Positions 18,838 through 32,200 of a stretch of 64,000 nucleotides of DNA are shown piece after piece; positions within the stretch are counted from its first letter, which is position 1; every line of letters starts with the position of its first letter. The stretch comes from a virus: positions 1-64,000 of the IMG/VR virus record IMGVR_UViG_3300009085_000022; one strand, given 5' to 3'. The position numbers were made by a program, and so were the translations under genes. Under the pieces are notes generated by a model. It ran no database searches, had not been told where the DNA came from, and worked only from the letters and a program-made list of their open reading frames with translations.

Positions 18838-20244
18838 ATGCCTGTAAATCAATCTTTAAGATACTACCGCCAACAATTTAATCCCGAAGCTGCATATAAT
18901 ACACAAGCAGCTGATTCTGGAATTATTTCAATGTATAATCCAGAACAAGAGGCACAATTTATTGATGCTATATCTCAGCGTCAACAGAGGTATGATACTA
19001 CTAATGCAGCAGTAGCTGCTGAAAAAGCTCGTATTGGAGAAACAGAAACTTACGATTTGGCTGAATTAACTAAGCGTTTGCAATCTTTTGAAAGTAATAT
19101 TAATGATTTAGTTAAGTCAAAATATAATGGTGATTATGGAGCAGCCGCTAATGAAATAGCTAAACAGATAGGTACAGAACGCACCAATCCGTTCTATCAT
19201 TTTAATAAGCAGAAAGTTGAAATGAGCAAGGCTTATTTAGATGCTAAGATGAAATTAGGTTCTAATTTTTTATCAGTAGGTAATCCATTAGATGTAAAAT
19301 TTTCCGATTGGCAACAAGGTAAAACTTTTGATTTTACTCCAGTAAATAGAGAAGATATTGTAAAACAGGCTGCTACTGAATTTAGCAGTATTGCAGATAC
19401 TATTATAAACGATCCTCAGCTACGTTCTACTGCTAATGGTCAATATATTCTAAGTATGATACAACGTGGTATAAAAGATCCTACTGCACTACAAGAATTT
19501 TTAGGCACAGAAGAGGGACAGACTATGATAGATAATATTGTACAAAATAATCCTACTTTATCTAAACTTCCACAAGAACAAGTAATGAGTGCTGTATTTG
19601 AAGGAGCACATTCGGCTATTGGTAAAACTGAAATGAACTATATGCCAGATCAAAGCTATATGGACCCAGGACAGATGGCTAAATTATCTGAATCTGGCGG
19701 TAGTGGGTTTTTTGGGGTAATGTCTCCTGGTAACGGATTGGCTACAGGAAAACTTATTAAAGATGATAAAGATGGTCAAAAATTAGCTGGTTTGCAGTCC
19801 TTTAATATTAATAGTTTAACTCCTTGGAGAATGTCTACAGAAAAAATTAATGAATTGGATAAAATAAAGACCAATTTAACTACTGAACTAAAATCTATGG
19901 TATTAACAGATACTCCAGATCAATATGTAGATTATTTAAGCAGAGCCAGTAAGAAGAATATAGATAAGATGGATAGAAGTAAAAATATTACACTTGGAGA
20001 TATAGCCTTTGATACTGAAGAACCTAAAATAATTATGGAAATACAGGGTACAGATAATGAAGGCAATCCTGTAGAATCAGTAATTACTTTAGATGCTGGT
20101 TCGGATTTTTCTAATAATAGAAAAGCATTTGGTATTTTATCTTATTTATATAGACTAGGTAACCAGGGTTCTGACTTTAACAATACAATGACAGCTTGGT
20201 TACTAAAACATTTTCCACAAACTTATACAAACTCAGTACAGTAA
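18838..20244 (+). CDS. Virion cargo protein
   Basis: 468 residues. Mostly helical with a QAADSGIISMYNPEQEAQFI segment near the N-terminus and no signal peptide. It starts 5 nt after the previous cargo gene, and its TAA overlaps the ATG of the giant polymerase (TAATG). In crAss-like phages a protein in this position is packed in the particle next to the RNA polymerase. No enzymatic motif seen. Confidence 0.6.
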   Translation: MPVNQSLRYYRQQFNPEAAYNTQAADSGIISMYNPEQEAQFIDAISQRQQRYDTTNAAVAAEKARIGETETYDLAELTKRLQSFESNINDLVKSKYNGDYGAAANEIAKQIGTERTNPFYHFNKQKVEMSKAYLDAKMKLGSNFLSVGNPLDVKFSDWQQGKTFDFTPVNREDIVKQAATEFSSIADTIINDPQLRSTANGQYILSMIQRGIKDPTALQEFLGTEEGQTMIDNIVQNNPTLSKLPQEQVMSAVFEGAHSAIGKTEMNYMPDQSYMDPGQMAKLSESGGSGFFGVMSPGNGLATGKLIKDDKDGQKLAGLQSFNINSLTPWRMSTEKINELDKIKTNLTTELKSMVLTDTPDQYVDYLSRASKKNIDKMDRSKNITLGDIAFDTEEPKIIMEIQGTDNEGNPVESVITLDAGSDFSNNRKAFGILSYLYRLGNQGSDFNNTMTAWLLKHFPQTYTNSVQ

Positions 20245-23200
20245 TGGCTTTATATGAAGAAACTAAGAAGATTCAACAAGAATTAAATGATAAGTTTGGT
20301 TCTGATGATCCTATTAAAACTCTATTCTCACAAATTAAGTTACAAAATCAAGGTACTACTCCTCCTATAGACCTGGAGTCTACTAAGATTTATATGCCAA
20401 AAGATAGTCGTAATTACGCTAGATTTTTTGGTGAAGCTTATTCTCCTATACCTAATCTTGAAGATGTAGCAGCTGGTCGCCAATCTGGTTGGGAGCGTAT
20501 GGGATATATGGTTCCAAGAATAGGTGTTAAAGTAGCTTCTGAAATAGCACAGTTACCGGGATATCTTGGTGGTGCATTAGCTTGGGGTGCTACTGGATTT
20601 GATAGAGATAATATAAATTTCTTAGTTGATAACTTCTGGCAAAAAGCTATTCAATCAGCAGAAGAATCTATTAAAGGTAAATTACCTGTATATACAAGTG
20701 ATAAGGTAAAAGAAGGTAATCTATTAGAGAATATCTTTTCTACATCATTCTGGGCTAATGAAGGTGCAGACGGTGTTGGATTTTTATTAGCATTTTTAGC
20801 TCCCGGTCAGGCTCTTAAAGCTACTAAATTTGGAGCGAAGGCTGCCAGACTAATTAAGCCTGGTACGCAAATAGCCCCTACAATTTCTAAAGGTAAAGAT
20901 ATGGCATTGGCAGTTGATGCTGCTACAAGATCATTAGCAAATAATATTGATTTTGTAGGAGCTACAGTTGTTAATACTTTATTTGAGTCTGCTGCAGAAG
21001 GCGGAGAAACATTTAGAAATGTTATGGATAAAACTAATGACAAGGATAAGGCAGCTATTGCAGCAGTAGATGTTGTTAAAAAGAATTTTGGAATTTTATT
21101 ATTATCAAATGCTGTTGATCAGTATTGGTTATTTAAAGATATTAATCTATTAAAGAGAGCAGGTGATCCGGCTGAAAAGGTCGTAAAGAATAATGTTTTA
21201 AAAAGTCTGATAGATCCTAAAACTGGTAAACCTCTAACAGAAGCGGTTAAAAGATCTGGTTGGGATAAAGCTGGAACTTATACTAAAACCTGGTTAGAAG
21301 GTATAGGTAAAGAAGGGTTCTACGAAGAAGGCATGCAGTATGCAGCGTCAAAACATGCTGAAGAATTAGCTGAAGATCCTACTTTGGCAGACAGAAACTT
21401 TTTAGAAGAAATGGTTGATTTAGGAGAAACCTATATTGATAGCCTATCTGATACAGATATGCAAAAAAGTATATTCTTAGGCGGACTGCTTGGTGGAGGC
21501 ATGTCTACGATACACACATTACGTCAGGATGCTGCAACAAAAAGATTATTAGAAGGATCTGCTGAGAAAAAACCTAGTGCGTTTGCACAATTTTTTGGTG
21601 CTAAAGAACAAAAAGATACTCCAGGATTAAGGAAATTACTGCAAAATGGATGGGATTCCAGATATGTTTCTATGGCAGATTTAGCGGAGAAAACTACTAA
21701 AGACGGCAATGTTATTTCTGTTTTAAATGATGATGGTACTTATAAATTAGATCCCAAAAAAGTAGAATCCCTTGCTGAAGGTAAACTATTGGATTATGCT
21801 GAAAAAGAAAAATTAGTTCATCTTGCAAGAACTGGTAATGAAGAGGGGTTTAAACTTATTAAAGAAAAGGTAGATCATAGATATATGTCATTATTCCTCC
21901 AACAGGATGGTGGTTTACAAATATTGTTGAAACATATTGATGCCCTCGCTGAAGCAGATAAGGAAAATTTTGAAAAAGAAGGTATTACTTATGATCTTGA
22001 GGAAGTTAAAAAAGATCTAAAAGCTAAAGCTATTAAATTTCAAGCCATGTATGATCGTGTAAATAATACACATGATCTTCTTATGGATGATGTTAAAGCC
22101 ACAAAAGAACAGAGGGCAGAATTAGAAGAATATAGTAATTTAGTTAAAAATAATAAACTTAATTCTGAATTAAGAATAGGATTTTATGATGGTAGAATAA
22201 ATTCTCTTAGGAAATCTCTATCTGAAACAGAGTTCAATGGTAAAGCCTTACCTATATCTTCTACAGAAGATAATTTATCAAAAAAATTAATTACCGATCT
22301 TAAAGAAGCTCATTCTAAAGTTAAAGGCCAGCTTTCTGATGCTAGTAATAAACAAATTGATAGAGTATTATCTGATTTGGAAAAACATCAGGAAGAGCTT
22401 ATTGGTTCGAGAGAAACTAGTTCTAAATTATATAGTTCTAAATTCTTAAATGACACCTTCAAGGAGTTTACAGATAAGAAGGCGGCTAATAAAGATTCTG
22501 TAGTAGATGGTAATAAAGCTAAAGAGGCTTTAAGTTTGGGGCCTAAGATGAAAGCTTTATTTGATAAAGCTATTATCTATGAACAAATAACTGCTCCGTC
22601 TCTTATGGCTGCAAGACATTCAGGAGAGTTAGAAATATCTTACCGTGATAGAGATGGTAAAATTCATAAGGCCTATGGCACTATTAAAGGGGCTAATAGG
22701 AATGGTAACTTAGATATGAATATTCATAAAGCCGAGGTTACTAATAAAGAAACTGGTCGTACAACTTTGCAAAATATTGAGGATAAACAAAACCATTTTT
22801 TAAATGAAGATGAGACTTTTAATTATCAGGGTCAGTCTTATGAAGTTGTTAATATCAGAATCACTAAGTCTCCTGAAGAAATTCAAAAAGAAAGACGTAG
22901 TGAAGCCTTTATTTCAGCTTTAAAAGAAGTATTAAAAGCTAAGCAAGCAAAAATTTTAGGCACTCATACAGAAAAAGTTGATAAAAAAGGATTTAATGAA
23001 CAAATAAGTGATCAACAAGAGTATATTGATTCATTAAAAATAAAGTTAGAACAGTTAACTGAAAAAGAGTTAAACTCTTTGACTAAACTAACTAAACAGG
23101 GGCAGAGTAGAAAACAACTTGTAAAAATTAGAGTCGAGGCTTCAAAAAACCTGTCTAAAAAATTTCTAACTGCTAATGAATTAAAAAATGAAATTATTAA

Positions 23201-26200
23201 AGCTAAAGAATATTTAGCAAAATTACAAAGTAATAAGAAAAGCATTGTAGAAGATAAGAAAAAAATTACAGATTTAATAAAACAAGCTAAAGAATCTGGA
23301 GATTTTATAGCCTCATTAAATAAATTATCTAATGAGTATGATGAATTTATTAATACTAATGAAGATTTCTTAAATAAGTATACTGAAATTAATGATGATA
23401 ATGAATTATATTTAAAGAGATTGCACTCTACTTTAGAAGGGTATGTAACTACTTTTGCACGAGTTTTAGGATTACAGAAAGAGTTTCAAATTATAGCTGG
23501 AAATAGGAATCTTACAGATGAACAGGTAAAAGATGCTATGCTTGGAGTTATTGCTGCAAGGCTTAGTAGTGGTTATATAACAGAAGATCAATATGAACAA
23601 TTAGGTTTAATTCCAGAACATTTAGAGACTGTCAAAGCAAGAATAGTACAAACTACTCAATTATTAGAAGATAATAAAAAACTAATCGTAAGTACCCAAA
23701 TTAAAGTAAATGAGTTAAATAAAATACTTGCTTTATATAAAATGGTAAATAGGCAGTTTAATGCGTCTTATAAAGAGTATTTAAAAGATTCTGGAGTATT
23801 AGAAGATATTGTAGATGATGAAACTAAGAAGGGCGGAACACCAGAAGGAAATCCTAGATTTATTGATTGGGAATTAGATGACATTAAGAAGGGTGATAAG
23901 GATTATAAACATGTTTTCTATGATGAAAATTCCTGGTTTATATCTTCTGGTAATCAAATGGATTTAGTTAATGGAGTAAAGAATGATGATTTATCCAGGT
24001 GGTATATTTTTGTTAATAAGTTAGCTTATGAACGTACTGAAAGTGGTGCTAGTAAGTATGTCCTAAGATCATATACATTAGATCAAATTGGTGAATTAAA
24101 GGAAGACCATGCATTAAGAAAGCGTGTTAAATTTTATGCTGGAACTATTAAGGGGGAAACTCAGTTAGTAACTTTTGACCAACTAAAGAATCTCCCTAAA
24201 GAGAATCAGGATATTGCTAAAAACGATATTAAAATGGTCGTTTTTGAACGATCTGGCAAGCCTTTAATAGTCACTAAACAGGTATTTGGCGATGAAAAAG
24301 ACACCCAGTATCCTATATATAATTCATTTATTGAACATAAAGAGGGGCCTCAAAAATTTGATAGGTTCTCCATTGAGAGAGCTATTAAATTATACATTAC
24401 TGATAAAAAATGGAAAGAACCTACTAATGATCAAGAGAAAGATGAGCAAGATAGGATTGCTAGAGAAGCCGTAGAAAAAAAACTACAAGATTCTTGGAAG
24501 AAATATTTAGAAAATAGGGAAAAGCTTAAAGAAAAATCTCATGTATTTGAAATTAGTCAGGTAAATCCCGGTGTTAAAGTTTTTGACGATACAGTTGCTC
24601 CTATAGATGTTTTAGATGCTGCAGGTACAGATGATATCAAAGATATCGCTAAAAGCTTTGTTATTCATATTGCAGGTACTAGAAAAGAGGATAACATTAC
24701 AGGCACAAGACTTTACTATAGAAATAAGATCAGTAGAAAGTTAAGTTGGACTTATCACGATTTATTAAGTGGTTATTTATATTTCCAACATGATAATAGA
24801 TTTGAAAGAGTTAGACCCAATACATTTGGCGAAACAGGTTCAGTAGAAGATATCATTAATATTATTAAATATCTATCTACTAATCCAAAAGAAGCGGATG
24901 AAATTGAAAAATATTTACATAAAATACTTTATATAAACGCTTCTAATAAAAACTATAAAATTGGGTTTACTAAATTTTATGGGGCTAATAAAGTTAAAAC
25001 TGGTTTTAGATCATTATTCTTTGATGGTCATGAATTAACTATAGATCAGATCCTTAATGAAGAAGGATTAGATTTATTAAGAGATTTTATAGCTAAAAAA
25101 TATTGGAACTTTGATGAAAAAACTTTAAAAGAGAATACTTTTACCGAGTATAAAGTTAGTTGGTCGGGTAAAAAACCTAAAATCACTTCTAAATTATGGG
25201 ATAATAAAGATGGGGGTTATGTAGGATTTTTATTCTCTAAAAAAGATGGTAATATACCTAAAGGTAGAGTATTTGTAAAACCACAATCTAAAGATCATAT
25301 TGAGAATACTAAAAATCCACAATATTTAAATCAGTCAGTATCTCTTGTTAGTGTAGGTACTGAGTTTAAACAAGCTCCGCCTGCAAAATCAGGCAAAAAT
25401 AAAGGGTTATCTGGATTAGGTAAAAAAACTGAAAAAACTGAAGAGTCTGGTGAAAAGAAGAAAGGAATAGGTTCTTTATCTTCAGGAAAGGCAGGTGCAT
25501 CAGTAAAACTTGGTAGAAAAGGTGTCCAACAGGAATCTAAAGATGAAGAATCTGATACAGAAGCTAATACTTTACTTAAGCTTGGTAAAAGATCTTCTGT
25601 AGTTATAAGTCCTGGAACTGGAGGCTCTAAATTTCAAAATGAGAATGAATACTGGAATAGTTTAGGAAAAGCTAAACAAGATGAGATTGTATCTAAATTT
25701 CCAAATAAAACTGAAACAGAGTTAAAAGCTCAATATTTTAGAATATATCAGATGTCTATTAATGACTCTGGTATAAATAGATGGGCAGAAGAAGCTGATG
25801 AATATGTTAAAGAAGAATTTGATTCTAAATTAGAATGGTTTAGAAATAAATTCCCACAAATTCCTATTTCAGTAATAGAAAGCCAATTATTAAATGGAAG
25901 TTGGGGAAGATTAACCAGATTTGGAAAAGTATTAATAAGTGATCTTGCTGCAGAAGGTACAATTTATCATGAAGCATATCATACTTATTCACTATTATTC
26001 TTATCAGAAGAAGATAGAAAAAAACTATATTCAGAACTTGAAAAAAGATTAGGTAGATCATTGACTGATAAACAAGCAGAAGAAATTTTAGCTGAAGAGT
26101 TTAGAGAATATATGTTGGCTCCTAATAGTTATAATTTTGGTAAAAGTGAATCAGCAAAAAAATCCTGGTTTAAACAATTATTGGATTATATTTTAGAGTT

Positions 26201-29200
26201 ATTACAGGATTGGGGCATTCTTAAAACTGATAAGGCTGATTTCTATATTGAATCTACTTTTAAAAATATAAATGAAGTCGACTCTTTTGTTATTGAAGAT
26301 CAGCTTTTAAAGGAACGTGCCGCTAATCTAAGAGAAGATTATAACCGCAATAGAGTAATAACAGATTTTACTGAAAAAGAGACTTTATTTGCTGTTCAGG
26401 ACTTTAACTATGCTTTTTTTCAAATTATATTTGATCCACAAAATACTGAAACAGATTTACTATTTGATATTAATGCTAAACTACCAGAGGTTTATCGTGA
26501 TCTCGAAATCTGGTATGATATACAATCTAAGAAAAACGAGTTTTATAAGAAAATGTTGTCTCACTTTGATGAATTAAAGGAGAGACACCGTGAATTTTTA
26601 AAAAACTATCAAATATTTATATCTGAAACAGCTTTAAAAAATGAAGAAGAAATATTTGAAAATGCGGATATAAGTGAAGATGATAAAGGTAAAAATTCTA
26701 CAGAGTACATGGATTCAGTTTCTGTAGATTTAAATAAACTTTTAGATAATCCTATTAGAATGGTCATTGCAGGATTGCCTTCCGTTACTATGCATAATAA
26801 CAATACTAAACTAACTTTATCTGAATTTTCAACTCGTTCTACAGCAAAATATTCTGATATAGTCAATGTATTAAGTGATCAACTTGCTACTGTTACATCT
26901 ATGTCTGATATGGTATATAAACTATTTGATATATCAAAAGACTATCCTGAAATGCAAGTATTATTAAAAAGAATGGGAATTAAAAGCTTAGAGGCTAATA
27001 ATCCTACTGTTTATCAAATGAATTTACAGAACCAATTCTATAAAAACTTTTCACGTACAAGGACTAAACCTAAGTTACTTAACTATACGCATGATGGCAG
27101 GAAATATGATATTGATGCTGTAGAACATAATACACGTAGTATTATACAAGAATCGTGGATTATCAATGCAAGAGAACTTGCAAATGATAAAGCTTCTTAT
27201 ATTTATAAATCTACAACTGGTGAGTACCTTATTAAAGTTAAGACTTTAAAAAATGATTTAGCTTACTTTATGTCATTAAAAAATCAGGAATTAGATAAGA
27301 TTGCTAATGGCATAGATATTTTATCAAAATTAGGCATTAATTTAAAAAATAGAATTAATGCTGACCAGATAAAAGCCTATTTAAAGTGGTTAAATGACCA
27401 TATAAAAGATACTAAAGAAAAAATATCTCTCAATGATTTATATAATGATCAAGTTATAAAGAATCAGCAAGAGATGCGCCAGTTAATAGATACTGTATCA
27501 AAAGCTTATTTAAATAATAAAGATCTATCTTACTTTAATCAGGATGGTAATAGAGAATATTCTATTACATTGAACTCTCATTTATCAAATGTAACTAATT
27601 TACTTAATACTATTGGGTATAGTAATATAACAAAGAAAAATATTATACCAGAGGAGGTTAAGCATTTAATGGCCTACGATCCTGAGACAGAAGAAGGTAG
27701 TTTATTTAATACCAACTCTATCTGGTTGGAACAAATACTTTCAGGTGAGAAATTAGAATTAGTTCTTTTAAAGGGGCTAACTTCTATGGTTAATGGTGTT
27801 GAGATCTCTAAAGCTGTATTAGGAGATTATAAAGCTATTACAGCAAACGCTTTATTAAATGGGGTAGTTCCATTTTTAAGATCAGCTGATAGAAAATTAG
27901 AGTATGGGTTTAAAATAGGTACAGTTAATTATGAAATAACTGATGCTATTTTTAAACAGGTTATGTATAAATATTTAGAAGATGAACTTAGAACATCTTT
28001 TGCATTATTTATAGACTCTAAAAATTGGGGTGGAAATTTAAATTATTATTCTAAAAATGCTAAATCATTAAGAGTATTTAAATTTTTAGAAGATAATAAT
28101 AGGATTAATTCGTTAGAAGATTATTATGCAGATCATAAAGATGTTGATTATGAATTTTCTACCGAAAAAACTAATAAGCAAACTGTCCAACAAGCCAATA
28201 AACTTGCGAAACAATTTATTAAAAGCTTTAATAAGAATATAGATAAAAGTTTTGATGATTATATAAAAGATCTGCAAGACATGACTAAAGCTTCTTTAAT
28301 GGAAGATAATCTTATTAGAGAAGAAGGTACTGGTAAGGGACAAAAGTATTTTGTGCCTGCATTTGGTACAGAGATTTTAGAAAAAATAGGTATTTCAGAG
28401 AAATCTGGAAGAACAATATCTCCTTATAATATGGATAAAATTATCCGTATTATGACTTATAACTCTTTTGTAGGTAATAATGAACAATTAAAATTATTCT
28501 TAGGTGATCTTGCTCACTTTAAAAATTCAGTAGACTTCCATAAGAGAACTACTGGGGCAACTTCTACTAAATACAATCAAAGAGATGATGTTGAAATAAG
28601 ACAGCATTTAGATGAGTTTTATAGGCGTTTTGATAATAGACAACGTAATAACTCCATGTCTATGGTTGTTGTTGATGATATTATAACATCTAATTCTGAC
28701 CTAAAAAACTACTTTGAAGAATATAATAATATAAATGGAGTAGATGCTCAATCCTGGATGATGTTGGATGAATATAGGGATGTCATGTTAAGACATGGTA
28801 TCTGGTATCCAAGGCATGAAAGAACTTATCAATTTGAAATGCAAAAATTAGCATTAAGACTGATAAAATTACATGGAGATGGTAGAGCCTTACCTTTAGA
28901 TATTAATCGTATTAAATCAGAATTTCAGGCTGAGACTGGTATGTTTTATAAACATACTGGAGGAAAGATACCAACCACACCAATGTATCTAAAATCAGAA
29001 TTAAATGAGTTAAGTTTAACTCCTTTAACAATTATTAAACCACAAGGGTTTGGAAGGATTAGTAATTATAGTGGATTAGCGCCGACTCAATTTTGGAAAA
29101 CCAGCGCTGCTCCTGTATTTATGTCAGCAATAAGTGAAGATAGCCCAATGTTTGATTTCCTATTAAAAATGATAGGTAAAGGACAGGGATTATTTACATT

Positions 29201-32200
29201 TAAATCTTCTATGAAACAAGCTGAAATAATAGGAGACAATTCCGGTAAAATTCAGGAGTTATATGGAACAGATGATTATATATCGCAAGACTTTAAATAC
29301 CGTGATTTTGGTATTCAATTAGATATACATGAAGAAACTGAGGGAGAAGTATCAGTTTCTACACAAAGAACAAGATTAGAATTCTTAGATATATTTAACT
29401 TAGGCGAACCAGTTAAGAATGATAAATTAGCTGCTAATAGACATGAGTATACATATTTAACAAATGAACTAGAAGTTCAGTTAAGAGGAGAATTACTAGA
29501 TGAACTTGGTATATTATATGATCAAAAAACTGGAACTTATAAACTACATCCAGATAAAAAAGATCAATTTAAGAATAAGTTAATTTCAGCATTTCAAAAT
29601 CGTCAATTGCCTTTAAATGTTATTGATGGGCTAGAATTATCATTAGATAATGATAATATTGAAATGAGAATATTTGATGTAACATTAAGTAAATTTAAGA
29701 TAGAAGAAGTACTTACATCTATAGTAAGGAATAAACTTATTAAACGTAAGACGTCTGGTGAAATGTTAATTCAAGAATCTGCTTTATTATATGAAAATCC
29801 TAATTCAGCAGAAAGATTATTAGAATTTTATCAAAGAACTTTCCCCAATGGTAAGAAAATGCCAGCAGTCATTACTCCTATGGATGTAATGATAGCCTTA
29901 CCAAAAAGTCTTATAGAGTTTACTAAAGATATAGGAGGATTAGATGCATTAAACTCTGCTTTAGATGAATATTATAAAACCGGTTCATCTGGTATTGTAT
30001 TACCAGAAGATCTTATTAAAAGCCTAGTTATGCCTGCTAATAGAATCCCAGGACAATCTATTAGTTCTTTAGACATTATTAGAGTTAGAAAATTCTTACC
30101 TCCTTATCATGGTAATAAAATAGTTATACCTGCAGAAGCTACAGTTAAAACTGGATCTGACTTTGACGTAGATAAATTAACAACATATTTTAATAAGTTT
30201 ACTTATGAGAATAAAAAATTAACTTATCATAATGATCTTACTACTATTTCTGGTAAGCAGAATAGATTAAATGAATTAGCTGCTGAATCATTACTTGATC
30301 CTGAGAGATTTAAAGAGTTTTTAACCCCTATAAATACTAAATATCTAAAGGACAGAGCTAAGGAGATTAAACAAAACAAAGATAATTCTGATATAATTGA
30401 ATCCCGCTCTGGTGAATCCAGATTATCAGATGTTATTAGTTGGTGGTATAATATGCAAAAAGGGCATGAATTCTGGGTAAGTAAATCTGGAGTTGCAGTA
30501 GTGGCTGTTCAAAACGCTGCTCATGCTATAGAACAAAATCATCCTTTAGAGTTAAATAATATTATTCCATTAATGTTTGAAGGACAGGAATTAAATCCTG
30601 GTGAAAAATACATTAGCGGATTTATTAAAGATAGTTCTGGTAGATATATATCTCATAATTTTGCAGAATTCTTATCAGCATTTGTTGATGCTGTAAAAGA
30701 TCCTTTTATATTTGAAATTACAAATACTGATACTTTTAACTCAATAGCAGCACTTAATAGATTTGGTAGAACCTCAAGTGTAGGAATTGATTCTATAATT
30801 GAGTTTTATAGCCAGAAAGTAGTAAAAGACTTTTTAAAAGTTAAAAGAGCAAACTCTGCTCAATATATGACTTATAATCAGTATAATACTCCTGGAGTTA
30901 AATGGACTCAGACAAGAAGGCTTAGTCGAGATAAACAATATCAGGAAGTTTTACGTAAGCTTAAAGTTGAATTAAATCCTTCTAAAGAGGCTATACTACC
31001 TATAAGCTATAATAACAGTGTAGCAGCTATTATTGAAGATTATATTGACTTGCATTCTAAAACTTTTAAAGAAACCTTATCTGAAGTAAATGAGAGAGAA
31101 GATCTTACAGAACGTCAGAAATATGAGTTAACTACTGATATGGTCAATAATAATCCTGTTATACTTAAAATAAAAAGTGATATACAAGATAGGATTAAGG
31201 AAAGAGGTTATAAATATCTTAGTTTAGATGACTTAAAGAAAGTTAAAAATCGTAAAGGTGTATCTAATGATGAATTATTTAAATTACAGGTACAGATTTT
31301 AGATAATTTTATGATGTATAATTCTTTAGGTTGGAATGTTGTAAGTGCAAATAGTTATTTAAGACCTGATGCCGCAAGCAGTTTTAATAGCCATTTAAAT
31401 TCTATAGATGCTTCTGTAATAGTAGGTGAGAATACTATTAAAGAGAGAGGTATTATAGATTTTGAAAGTGTATTATATGCTATTGCAGGTACAAAAGATA
31501 ATCCAAGCTTAATAAGAGAGTTTTTTGAAACTAAACAAAATACTCCTGAGTATTTTAGATGGTCATCATTAATACAGAAAAATAAAGTAGTTAGAGATTT
31601 CTTTAATGCAGAAATTTATCCTACATTTGCCAACCCTAATAAAAGGCTAAAGAGTAAGAAAATTGAAGCTGCTTTGGAAACTATAGAATCAGATTTTATT
31701 ACGTTCTTATCAGTAGGAATGCTAGATCTTAATACAGAAGAAACTCAAAATCATTATAAATCTATTTTCTCTGGTAAAACTTCTGTTGCTAATAGGCTAT
31801 TAAAACTACAAAAAGATTTGCCTAATAATATGGCTATTCAAGAATTACAACCTCTTATAGAGCAAAAAAATAGTAGAACTCAAGCTATTTCAGAACTTGA
31901 TAATATTTCACTGTTTAGTAAAAAATTTGATAGCAATCAATGGGATGCTCTAGAGGCAGATATATTTGATTTAGCTGTTAATGGCAATAAAAAACTAGAG
32001 AATTTTGTAAAGTCATTAATATTATTAAGTAACTTTCAATCAGGATATAAAAAATCACCTATATCTATACATGAAGTTATACCTAATAGATTATTTATAC
32101 CTATGATTTCTGGAGCTTTAAATAAGTTTTCGGAATTAACTGAAGCAGAGCAAAAGGATAAACTATATCTATTCTTAGAACAAATGTATAGGAATAACTC